Origin: Fragilaria crotonensis
Taxonomy: Eukaryota > Bacillariophyta > Fragilariophyceae > Fragilariales > Fragilariaceae
Length of the DNA stretch: 36,245 nucleotides
Direction of reading: 5' to 3'
NCBI GenBank assembly: GCA_022925895.1
Contig: JAKSYS010000639.1
Span: 1 to 36,245 of the forward strand
The notes beneath the pieces are model-generated. The model saw only the letters and a program-made list of their open reading frames with translations, was not told the DNA's origin and made no database searches. Position numbers and translations under genes: made by a program. Shown here one piece after another: positions 18,859 to 29,800 of the stretch (within the stretch, counting starts at the first letter, position 1; every line of letters begins with the position of its first letter).

Positions 18859-20451
18859 ATCCTTGGATAGGTTTCAACCGGATACGTTCAAAGGAAACGG
18901 AGACAAAATGTTAACATTCACACGCGCTTGCACCAGCACACTTAGACTCTATTGATGGTGGGTCCCGGGTTGGCTGGTTGATACTGTAGTTATTGATCGA
19001 CTGCCCCTCTTCGACGCCACGAAGGTTATTGATCAAACAAGATTAAGCCCACGCCTCCGTTACAAGCCAAGAGTAAACCGTTGCAGAATTGGATGGTGCC
19101 GAATTTTTGTTTGGAAAATCATAGCATCCAGCTACTGCCTCCAATGCGATGGCGACGATTGCGTGCATGACGCATGAGTACTAGTACCAGGTACAGTGTA
19201 GTACTTGCAATAATAATTCTATCGTATCATATGGCCGTATGATATGGCATACAGTACGAAAGGGTGAATAAGTCTACCGGTACACGAACACACATGTAAA
19301 ATAGTATTCGTATCATACTCCCGTCACTGATCGCTGATCACCGCGTTAAGTGTATCGAGAATCAGGACAATGTCCTTATTTAGGCCTTCCAAAGGGGAGG
19401 CCGTGTATGTCCCCTAATCGAGCCGATCGAGCTTTTCTAAATAAATGGACTCCATAAATTATATCGCAAATCAAGTTTCAGATCAACTTTACCTACTGTA
19501 CAAAACTCAGACTGCTCCTCTGAGGACAGAAATGACGTACATTGTACCAGTAGTCAGTAGAACTCAGTACTCCCGTACACTATTGCCTCCCGATTTAAGG
19601 CTATGTACATTTCTACAGGCTTGGTACAAAACAACCTACTCTCATCAGTATTTGAGTGACAGTCGGAGTTGTCCTGACGGTTATTGCTCTTGTCGATGTT
19701 TGATGTGGTAATGACATCAATGTAATAATAAGAGTTAGGAGAGAACTTCTACTACACTCAGGTCCTCCGAACAACTTGCACAGAAAGGTGCAGCTAAACA
19801 GTAGTTCCGTTGTCCAGTGTGGTGATCTTCGTGTTATGCCAGCTTTCAGCCAAGTTACAATGGCTAGAGTAGTATTTTCTTTGTGTTGTACCAACTTATG
19901 GCAAATAGAATTACATTTTTGGGTAGCTTGTTGTTTATTCTATGCCATCCAATCTTCATTAACCTGGGCTCACAAAGATTGGTCATGATTTTATAGCACT
20001 CTTTGCCAAGAATCTGGTGCACACGTAGATTTCTACACAGGTGCGTTTCTACGAAGCCTGGTACAGGAGTCCTAGTTGTCCTATTTTAGGGTCTGAAAAG
20101 TGTCCTTTTTTAGACGGAATAGGACAATCAGGACAATGTCCTGGTTTAAAGTGGCCTGGGTATGCGTGTTGCGTCTCATAGGATATGTACGGCTAGTATG
20201 ATGTCATAAGAGATGTCGATATGTCATAATGACATTTGACATCTACGGCCACACTCGTACTCCAGTAGTGGTCGTTACAGTACTCTTCTACCAGGTACTA
20301 GTACTCGGTGTAGGAAGTAGGAATACTCAATTATGCATACTTATATATAGGCTTGTGCCAGGTAGTATCCCTACTTGGACTAATCAGTTGTATTACTGGC
20401 TACTGGTACGACCAGTACTATACGGCTACAGGTGATGCTATGTACAAGTAA
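18859..20451. other. Long non-genic spacer with GTAC blocks and AGGACA palindromes
   Basis: No supported gene. The segment up to about 19100 should contain the promoter of the epimerase-like gene. GTAC-rich blocks lie at about 19170-19260, 19490-19640 and 20240-20450. AGGACA/TGTCCT words cluster at 19360-19376 and 20076-20142. Short frames at 19445-19711 and 19776-19988 carry no motif and are built from these repeats. Confidence 0.5.
19360..20142. repeat. 17-bp direct repeats containing an AGGACAATGTCCT palindrome, 766 bp apart
   Basis: AATCAGGACAATGTCCT occurs exactly at 19360-19376 and 20126-20142. The core AGGACA-A-TGTCCT is an odd-centred palindrome. Next to the second copy, TTGTCCTATT (20076-20085) pairs with AATAGGACAA (20118-20127) to form a stem with a ~32-nt loop. 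The interval could be an old mobile element or two copies of a binding site. I see no target-site duplication, so no family is assigned. Confidence 0.45.
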
Positions 20452-21084
20452 GAGCATGCCCACCGGAGGAGCTATTTTTTGAGTTTAGCGTTAAAGTGTT
20501 ACAAATATGTCCGAAAGACATACCACCCATTGGGCCTTAACGCTATTTTTTAGCTCTTCAACAATGAGAAACGCTACTCACGCAGCTATAGCTGGTCCGA
20601 AATCAAAGATTTTAGCTTCGACGCTAAAAAATAGCTTTGTTCAATTTGTCCTATTTGATCAGTTGGATTAAAGTTTTTTGATCGCGGGTTCGATGTTCCA
20701 TGCATTTGTAACGTGATTGACATCTGGTGCGCCATACTGTGCACACGGCACACCATTCGACAATTCGCAAAACAACAAACAACATGGACTTCGCATTGGA
20801 AGACAATCTTGATGTCATCGACATTGCGATGATCCTTTTCTTCGAGGGAGGTGATTTTTCCCTCGAAAACGATGTATTTCACATTGTGGAGGAGGAAAAG
20901 GAAGAACACGTACAGCCCGATTGTACTAGTATTTTTATTGCGCGCGCATCCGCGCCCGTGTTTCATCCCAAAAATTAGCTCTTCCGGTGGCAAATCGACA
21001 TATCCGAAATGTCCAAAATAGATTTCTAAAGACGCTACTCGAAGAAGTAGCGTTCGAAAAATAGCTCCTCCGGTGGGCATGCTC
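20452..21084. mobile_element. PIF/Harbinger-type non-autonomous transposon, 633 bp
   Basis: A perfect 28-bp terminal inverted repeat spans 20452-20479 and 21057-21084, beginning GAGCATGCCCACCGG. The element is flanked by TAA at 20449-20451 and 21085-21087. A 3-bp TWA target duplication with GAGCAT/GGGCAT-like ends is the signature of PIF/Harbinger elements. The inside holds further AGCG-TTAA and GCTATTTTTT inverted words near 20471-20640, forming extended foldback. A plus-strand frame from ATG 20784 to 20978 encodes 64 acidic residues (MDFALEDNLDVIDIAM...). This could be a remnant of a Harbinger protein N terminus, but too little remains to say. No DDE transposase is present, so it would depend on another copy for movement. 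Confidence 0.85.
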
Positions 21085-21786
21085 TAACCCACCTGGTTCA
21101 GGCATTTTTTGTGTCCGGAGAGCACACCCACTATGCATACAAGGCTCGGTTATAGAAAACTATTTTCAGACCAGTTCCACGTGTGTTTGTCGCTTTATTA
21201 AGCTCCGGCATCACCCAAGATTACAAATTTTATGGCGACACCAAATTTCAACTTGCAGAAAGCCATTATTGGCGATTGCTACTATGTTATAATGATGATA
21301 GATGATAGACGAGTGCTTTCGCAACAACAACAAAAAACAATTCGTTCCGACAGTACCCGAATGCACCAGTAAACAGTGTGTCGCATTTCGGCATGTCGCC
21401 GTTTTTTGCATTCGGATGGATCGACTTCATTCGGATGATTCGATAACTCCTTTGAGTCGAACGAGTCAAGAACTGGGACTCTCTAGAATTTTCCAGTTCA
21501 CGTATGAATATGTACCTGGGTATCGTACTGTATCGTCATTCGTTTCACCTCACATACTAGCGTATAGCGGGTAAAGTAGGTTATAGCGTTACCGAAATGC
21601 CGAAGCGGCCCCATGCTACTTGTGCCTATCATGCCATATATCATATGTCATACTGGCGGGACAATTTTTGCAGAACAGTTTGAACCGGTGGGGTGGGGAT
21701 GCTCTACAACGTCTCTATTCTGCTGGCTTGGTGACATGGGGCGATTGAGTGACTAATTGAGCCGCAGCATTATAATCACGCACACC
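21085..21786. other. Non-genic spacer upstream of the second membrane methyltransferase
   Basis: I see no supported gene in these ~700 bp. A CAACAACAACAAAAAACAA stretch lies near 21320-21340. The last 150 bp should contain the promoter of the gene at 21787. Short frames at 21211-21574 overlap on both strands without motifs. Confidence 0.4.
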
Positions 21787-23032
21787 ATGGTTGCCGTATT
21801 ACCCACCAGTCCAGTGACAGTCAGAATAAATCGAATGCAATTCTCAACATCGTTTCTAATCTTGACCAATTTGCTGGTTTTTCAATTGGCCTACTTTCAT
21901 GGTCAGTATTCTTTTTCCGTTCCTGTTCCAATGAGTACTGAATTCCCAACGACGCTGGAAACAGACGGGCATCGCGGCCTTGGTATTCCGCGTGTTCAAA
22001 GTCACTCCCATGCGATTCCACTTGGAGAAGCCGTGGCGCTCCCCTCGGTTCGCACCGAGAACGCAACGCGTGAAGCCATGTATGGAGGAAAGGGAGACAA
22101 ACCTCATTTAGGTGGCTTTGTTGATGTGGATATGCATGGAGTCTCTCCAGCAACATGGACCTACATGTTGGACACTGTTGGTGTAAAGTCAGTTATCGAT
22201 GTGGGTTGTGGAAGAGGAATTAGCACCAGCTGGTTTATCATGCACGGGGTCGACTCGCTATGTGTCGAGGGGTCGCACGATGCAAGGGAAAGATCGATGC
22301 TACCAGATCCAGAAAACCAAATGGTGGAACACGACTTCTCGAGAGGACCTTGGTGGCCGAAAAAGACTTATGATGCTGTGTGGTGTGTTGAGTTTCTGGA
22401 ACATGTAAGTCATCGATCTGCACGCGTTGACTGTCACTGGACACCAGTCTCCCCTCGATGGTCCTGCCTCTCCCTCCTGACACTCCTATTTCGATACCCA
22501 GGTCGGACGCTATTTCCATAAAAACTACCTCCCTACTTTTCGAAAGGCTGCAATAATCTTCGTGACGCATTCTATGTGGGGTGGCTGGCATCATGTTGAG
22601 GTCCATGATGCTGATTGGTGGATTACAAAGTTTGAGTTGTATGGCTTCGTCTACAGTCCCATTCTAACGGAATCCGCTCGAGATCATGCTCGCTCAGAAA
22701 GGAAAATCCTCACCACTGTCCAGGGAGCCAAAGACGGCAAGTATAACGCACAGCACATATGGCTCCACATGTTAGTCTTTATCAACCCTGAGGTTGCATC
22801 ACTGCCGGATCATGCTCATTTGATGGCAGAGGCGGGTTGCTACAAGGATAAAACAACGGACGAATCTGGCCGACGAGTCATTATTCATCGTGAATGCGGA
22901 ACTGGAAGAAATAGCGAACACGAAACCAAACTTCCTGATCATTTCAAGCCCATTCAAATTGAGCAGTCAGAGAAGAAGACCATCGAATGGGAAGGATGGG
23001 TCAACAAACACATTAATGTACAGGTAGGTTAG
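21787..23032 (+). CDS. Membrane-anchored SAM-dependent methyltransferase
   Basis: Join(21787..22404, 22502..23032), 382 aa. The 97-nt intron has donor CAT|GTAAGT and acceptor ATACCCAG. It splits EFLEH|VGRYF exactly at the conserved post-motif II helix and both frames agree. The frame is open upstream but without an ATG, so ACCATGG at 21787 is the start. Residues ~19-35 (FSTSFLILTNLLVFQLAYF) form a signal anchor, giving a type II protein. Motif I is SVIDVGCGRGISTSWF, the acidic strand end is CVEGS, and motif IV/post-II is YDAVWCVEFLEHV. Then comes an aromatic block, HSMWGGWHHVEVHDADWWI, characteristic of this algal methyltransferase group. The substrate is unknown; a secretory-pathway glycan or lipid would fit the topology. 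The end, CAG|GTAGGT then TAG, resembles a splice donor, so a further exon cannot be fully excluded. Confidence 0.8.
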
Positions 23033-23050
23033 CCACCGAAGGATACAGAT

Positions 23051-23417
23051 TCATGAGTAGTCATACGCATCGAACTCCATGGGACGCGCTTCGAGGAACT
23101 TCTGCTTGAGTAACAATCTGAATTCATTCATCATAATCCGGACCTTGGCTTCCCTATACGGGCAGGGCTTCATGCGCGTCACCCATGCCAGGATGTGGAT
23201 AGTGTTGAGGCATATGGTTCTGGATTCGCGCAAGTTTTGATTTTCAGACTCGCCTCGAGACAATTGTGCCAAAAAGGCCGCACGCAACGATGGAATTGAT
23301 GTACTGATGCAGCACTCAACCGCACACTGCTTCCTCCGCGATGCGTGTGCGAACTGTGGCAAGGCCGCAATACGAGCTTTTATAATGCTTCATTACTCAC
23401 ATCGAGGTTGATCTCAT
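23051..23417 (-). CDS. Possible small two-exon protein (89 aa)
   Basis: The minus-strand frame ending at 23051 encodes a plausible basic helical protein (NTIHILAWVTRMKPCPYREA, then MMNEFRLLLKQKFLEARPME) but has no nearby ATG. A candidate first exon, ATGAGATCAACCTCGAT (23401-23417), is followed by GTGAGT. An acceptor ending CATCAG before 23303 would join in frame, giving complement join(23051..23303, 23401..23417) with a 97-nt intron and 89 residues. The R/K-rich helix with a Y-R pair is loosely reminiscent of small LYR-type mitochondrial proteins, but I cannot assign it. It ends only 19 bp from the convergent methyltransferase gene. Confidence 0.35.
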
Positions 23418-23891
23418 TCGATTGCTCCGAGATTATCAGCAATTTTTCTCAAGTTGCTGACCAGTACGACGACCAACTACTGTTGATGTCCTCCTCACTC
23501 GAAACGAGTGGAAGATCTACTTTTTGAAACATCTGCGCATGATTTCTGACAATTGAGTCCATCTTTGGAATACCATACCCCTGTTATAGTAGAGCAGGTC
23601 GTGGAAAGACGAGGCATCCCAAGATAATTAGATATTGGAATAGTTATAATGGAGTGCGCACATTCTCAAAATTCGGCGCATCAAACAGCGTCGTATACCT
23701 TGTTGGGTTACCAAGGGCTCTGGAGGAGTCATGTTCCACAGCATTTGTTCGAACGGAAAAACCCAACACGTACATTATTAGCATATCATCGCAAGTACTC
23801 CAATGCATGCATTTCAACAGCCATCGCATGCATCATAGGTAAAGACACCACACGTGAAGGACTTCGCAAATGTCATGCATCCCGCTATCGG
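23418..23891. other. Spacer between the small minus-strand ORF and VPS13
   Basis: No gene is supported. It should hold the 3' UTR of the VPS13 gene and, if the small ORF is real, its promoter. Overlapping plus-strand frames at 23649-23951 run antisense into the VPS13 end and have no motif. Confidence 0.4.
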
Positions 23892-26800
23892 CTAACTGAC
23901 CAATTGATGACCCAAGCCCTCCTGTGCCACTTCAAGGTCATCCAAGCCTAAATCATCGTCCTCCGCTAATGGGTCGCCATAGTCCTCGTCATCCAAGATA
24001 GAAGGAAGCTCCTGCATGGCATTACGCTTGCTCTTACGAAAGAGGACGAAAACTTTCCGTCTAGCACTCATCAAAGCCTTCGTTGCTTTCGCGGTTGGGT
24101 CCTTCGACTTCTCCGATACTTTGGTCGACTGGATGTTACCATCTTGATCAGAATCGTACCGCGTATCGCTGACCTGCACACGACCAAGTTGGTCATGGAG
24201 CTCAGTTATTTCTTCCCGAAGTAGATTGACCCTTTCATCCTCCCGTTTCTGTTGCCTCTCAAATGCCGCTTTAAGATTAGCCAGTTCTTCCTGAACAGCT
24301 ATGAGAGTCTCCTCGGACCGCTCCTGTGACATTGATGCGTGTTGCTGAGCATTCACAATGGAGACTTCCAAGAGCTTTTCCAACATGACCTCAAGACGCT
24401 CCATTCTCAATTCTGAATTTACTTGGTTCTGTCCAGTAGTGTTAGGTACTCGTAAGCCTTCGCTTTCCGTCGATGACAAGGTCCCAGCGATGGGATCGGG
24501 TGAAGCTGATCTGTTATCACCAGCGACGACAGCGTCCTGATTCCAAGGTCCACCGCCACTCCCCGACTCTTCGTTGCTTTGGGAGCATTGCCCGCGTTCC
24601 TCATTATCTTGCGAGGTGGGAACGATATCGTCCTCCGCTTGTTCACGAGGAGGGGTGACCTCAAGGTCTTCCACACACACCAAAGGACCTCGCTGTCCAA
24701 CATCTGCCGAGGACTTGATGAGCGATCCAACGGCCGAGCTAAAAACATCATGACTTTCATCAACGCATGAAGAATACAGGCCAAGGTCGAAAAAGTCGCC
24801 AGGAGAACTCCGTTCGACGGGGGAGCGTGAGACACCGTGATCACGGTAGTTATGGTTCTCACCTTCTGACATGATGTCAATGAGTTCGACAGCGCGCTCG
24901 ACTTCAGCTTTTGCTTCCTCGTAGCTAAGGAGACCATCGGAGAGGTTTTTTAATATATGTTCAAGAGCATGAACGTGGGCGAGATTACTCGGAATATCGG
25001 GTGCTTGTTCAGGAACAAAAATTGCTTCCGCGCGGGCTTTCACCAGCCATTTCGGGCCCCCGAATGCTTCTGAAGCTTGCATCTCCTTCTCAAGGTTCCA
25101 TTCACGCCTCATCTTAACGAATTCCTCGTTGACGTCGACAGTGCTCTTATGGCCAACTGTTTCGAAAAACAGATTTGTGACCCAAGGAACGAGCTCAAGA
25201 TCATCGGCTCGGTCCCCGAAGCTTTGACTTGTTGGCACCGCGGTCTCGGTAAAATAGAACTCGCCAAATGATGAATACCCCTCAGTCCCACCCGTCGTGC
25301 CGATCCCTCTGTCGAGTATGATGTCCTTCATATTGCCAGACATGCAACATATAGCATTGTGCAACCGACAGAGTTGCCGCCGGTGATGAAATTCGGCTAG
25401 AACAGTGAAGAAATCTATTAATTCTCCCGTATGGGCCAGAATAGTGTGGTGTAACTGAGCTTCACCGGTGGAAGCATCACCGTCTGCATTTGACTTCCCT
25501 CTTGCCGTTGTCTCCAATTGCGCCTGCATTGAGACGCCATCGTGAGATTGCTGGGAGCGCGGTGGGTGTGTAACGTCGTCGCCAATGTCATCGATAGGAA
25601 ACGTCTCGGAGTCAGCTCCATCTACATCCTTCATCCCCCGAATAGGCGTGTGCAGCAATTCCTTCGCCGACGACGGTTGCAATTCGAGCTGGTTCGTCCC
25701 TTTCGATCGAGGGGAACATACCACAATCGTCAATGCGACCCCATTGTGCCCTTGATCAGTGATACGTGAGGACACGTTGGCGCGTGTTGTCAACGGCACT
25801 TCCCAGCAAAGGGTTGGTGTTTCTACTCCCGTTCCGTCCCGTTTGACCTTGACGAGTACGACTCGGAAGGTGCTAATGATTACAAAAGGTTTCAACACCA
25901 GATTCCACTGAGAAGATTTCAGAGGCCACGTGAACCTCCATCTCTAAGGTGGGTATCTTCCCACTGCCCTGAGAAACCAACATCTTTGCAATCGGGAATT
26001 TTTTCAAAAGGCGAACGCTTCTTGCGGTGATGGGATTGAATGGGATCAGGACGTTTCGAACACTAAAAGCATACGGCAAGCGCAGCCTTTTCGCGGGTTG
26101 ATAGCGTTTGTCAAGTACGTTCACGCTCTTCGCGACGTCATGAATCGATCCTGAGAAATGAGAGATCGCGTCAAGTATTCCAACAGCTGGCTTCGCAAGC
26201 ACACCCACGGCGCCAACTCCGACCCCTCTCGCCAAGCCCGACAGGCCATTCTTTCGAGCGCTTTTGATTGGGGTCACTACCAGTCCCGTACATCCAAGGA
26301 CAACGCCTCGGATGAGATCAATAATCGGTCTGGTGAATATTCGTGATATGCCACCTACTCCCCTTCGTTTCCAATGTCGATCCAAATTTTTGGCTTCTGC
26401 CAAAACATGATCACGATGCCATTGCTGATAATCACTGTCGAAAGAAAAAATGGCAGTTGCTTGTGCTGCCGTTGCCGACATCTTCGCTGCGAAGCCAAAC
26501 AAACCGCTTGCACTGTGAGCGAACAGCGATAACGTCCCCTTCGCTACCCCGAGGCCCAACCTTGAAGGATTCTTCGGGCTTTTGAGGAATTCCTTCGAAG
26601 GCGCGACAAAAAAGTCACGAACCCCTGTTGCAAGCGAGCTCAGCAGCATCACCGGATTCCCTACGAAGTCAAGGGAGCCCACTATCTTGTAAATCTGCTT
26701 CAGCGTTTCTGTTGTGTAGTAGTTCTTCAAACTGTTAAAGATTTCACTCGTATCTTCGAATACGAACGAGACACTCTTTCCCTGCAATCGAATGGGAGCT

Positions 26801-29800
26801 TCTGACACCGAAGGAAGGACAGACGCTAGTATGTTCGGCAAGTTTTTGCCTTCAGAATGGTGTCAGAAACATTTATGTACATCAAGCGTATGTTTCACAG
26901 TGATGCGCGTACCTTGCCCCATCTCAGTCCACAAATCCTCGTCGTGAGTGAATTCGGTCCACCTCGTGAATATTTCAGACTGCTGAGACACGCGGTGGGT
27001 ACTGATTCCAACTGCAGATAGAACGTCCGGAATCCCGTCAGCAATATCCGTCATATATGAGGCCACATAGTTCGAATCCAACGTTTGAGCTCGCCGTCCT
27101 TTCAGGTATGTAAGATTTACACGGACAGGGCCTAGGTAAAGGTTCTCGATGTAAGTCTTGGCCTCCGAGGAATCGTCTTCCCAAAGGACTTCCAACAGAG
27201 ACTGGTGGATATTATCATCCATAGCTGCAAACTTCATAGTCTTGATCAACTCGCCGAAGAACATCGTGCTTTGAAAATTTAGAGCTCTTTTTTTCACTTC
27301 TCGTCTCCTCACTATGCTGACAAAAAACTCAGTCATGTCCAACACCCACGACTCCTCGATGGTTAAATCGAGTTCTTCCATGTAGAATGCTATCAACTCG
27401 AATGACTGGATCTTTCCTTTTGAACGTGCATTATCTTTGTATACGAGGAACTGAAGAGTAGGTCCTGGATGGACGACCGGTGTTGGTGCCAGCATTACAG
27501 GTTCCTTAGTCCCCTCGAGTTGATGATCAACTTGAATCCATCCAACAACGAAGCCGATTCGTGTCTTCGCGGTAGACACAAAATATCTGATAGCGATGTC
27601 GCTAACAGAAAGAGCAAGCAACTCCACTGCAATTTGAGAATTGATGAGAGATGCCGAGATTCTTGCGATGTCAGCGTTGAAGTAGACTTTTGAAGGCGGG
27701 GCCGCGGCATCATCTTTGCCAGCACGAAGACCACAACCTTGACTATCTTGGTCAATCGCGGAATCACTCTCACTTGGGCACCATAAAAGTGCCAACTTGA
27801 TACAGGGAGAGAAGTACTGACCAAAGTGGGTATCAGTCGCTTGCTCAGTATCTAGAGGTCGGCCGCCGTACCCCATATCCCCTTCGATGACATTGCTATC
27901 GCCTTTTGGATTCATCAGAGGGAACCACCTTATGTACTCTAACTGGTCGAGGTCCGCATCCTCCAACTCGACGTCAGTTTCCATTTCTTCCATACAGCAA
28001 CGGATTGCAGGACCAAGGGGGATATCAAGTACTCCCAGTTCTATTTTGCTGTTCAATCTCTCGCCAATTACAGCGAGACGAATGGATCCACTTGTTTTCT
28101 GGGGATCTATCGGAATCACCAGATCATCCTCTAATTCACCACCCCTTGGCTGCTCTGACTTGCCACGACGATTCTGCATTAAGGAGGCAAGCTGATTCTT
28201 GCGGGGGCTGCTGGGCGTTTCGGCGTCCTCTGGCAACCTTTCATTTCCCCAAATTGGTGTAACTCTAGCATCCACTGTGGTACTTGCCAACGTCAACGAC
28301 CCGAACCGTACCTTTACTGACATCCCAGGATACGGTGGTAGGTTTAACACCGTGAGTGGCCGTACGATAAGCCACCCACCTGGATGCAAAACCACCTTCA
28401 ACGATTTCTTGCAAACCCGGTCAAACGAGACTCGCGCCTCGCCTAATTCTTCGGCCCTTCTCGACAGTCGCATTCGCATTGCAATCGGCGCGCTCCTTGG
28501 TAGACCGATTTTCTTTACAAGGTCAGTAATGCATGCGCTCGACGAAATCACGGTAGGATTCGTTGGTTCCTGCAGAGTCACCCTCCGGTGTGGCTTTGGG
28601 TCACCAAGTGAAAATTCGAATTTATTCTCCGTTGCCTGTGACATCACGTCTGAGTCGTTTAACACTGCCATCGCTATCAACCAGGTCTTGAAGCGACCGT
28701 CGGACAATGACACTCGCTGGCGAGACTTAGGTCGCATACCGGCAAGCAAACCCAATCTGAAATTGTAAGTGAGATGATCTCTGTGGAAGGTCGATCTTCC
28801 ATCGTGGTAGAGAAATCCCATCTGAAGCAATGCATTGATTGCGATAGATCTTTCCGTCGCGCCCTCGATCGATGATGTGATATCGATGCCCCCGCTTCGC
28901 ATCGAACGAGTCCCAAATTCGTCGAATGACATAGTATCCCCACCTAGTAAACTGACACCTCGTTTCGTCAGTTCCAAGACCTCCATAGACCTCCTGATGT
29001 CTTCTAGCGATAAGGACCTAGAGCGAGGCGAATGCCAACGAGTTCTGCTGGATAGGTCGTTTTCACTCACAGTGGGGCCGAGCAGTGCATCTGCGGGGTA
29101 TTCGCCTCTGGCGTTGGCCGTCGAATATTGATCGAGTATGAGTGATGACCCACCAACGCTGGCACTTTGATCTACTTCCAATCCGGTCCTTCCATCCTCT
29201 GCAGCTTGAAGATCACCACGGGCGATGACGACCGGAACTGCTTGTTGTGGCTCGGTCGGCATAACAGAGTTCTCTTGCTCCGAGCTCCACGACGCCTTAC
29301 GTGCTCGCCGACTTTCTAGGGTTTGAAATTGGAATAACCATAGTAACTTGTCCCTCGAAGTTTTCATTGGCTCAGTTAGAGGCCAAACAGAAATACCTTC
29401 ATTTGTCTCCACCCGATCTCGTTTCAGCGCTGGTGGCAGATTGAGCCTGTTCTGGGGGTTGCGGCGTGCGAGTAAACGTGTTGCGACGCCAAATGGATCC
29501 TTCAAGATTTCCTTTGTTATCTCTTGTTTCTTCAGCTGGTTTCCGCTCGCCTCGTTCTCCATGAGGCTCTCTAGCTGCGCTCTCATGCCATGTAGGCTAC
29601 GTTCAAAATGGCGAAGTCGATTTTCTGAGAGCATAAGGAAGTAGCTCACAAGAGCAGGAACAGTGTAAATCCATTGTACTCTCAACTTCACTGAACCTCT
29701 CCCCCAATTGGCGTTTGAATCCTCCAGGTCTCGAGGACCCGTCCTACCTACTAAAGGGTACCAGCCAACGAGCTCCTCTTGATTTCGCAAGCTTCGCAAA

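Noticed and set aside
20586-21080. 164-codon minus-strand frame inside the Harbinger-type element
   Set aside because: It runs into the TIR and has no transposase motif; probably a chance frame.
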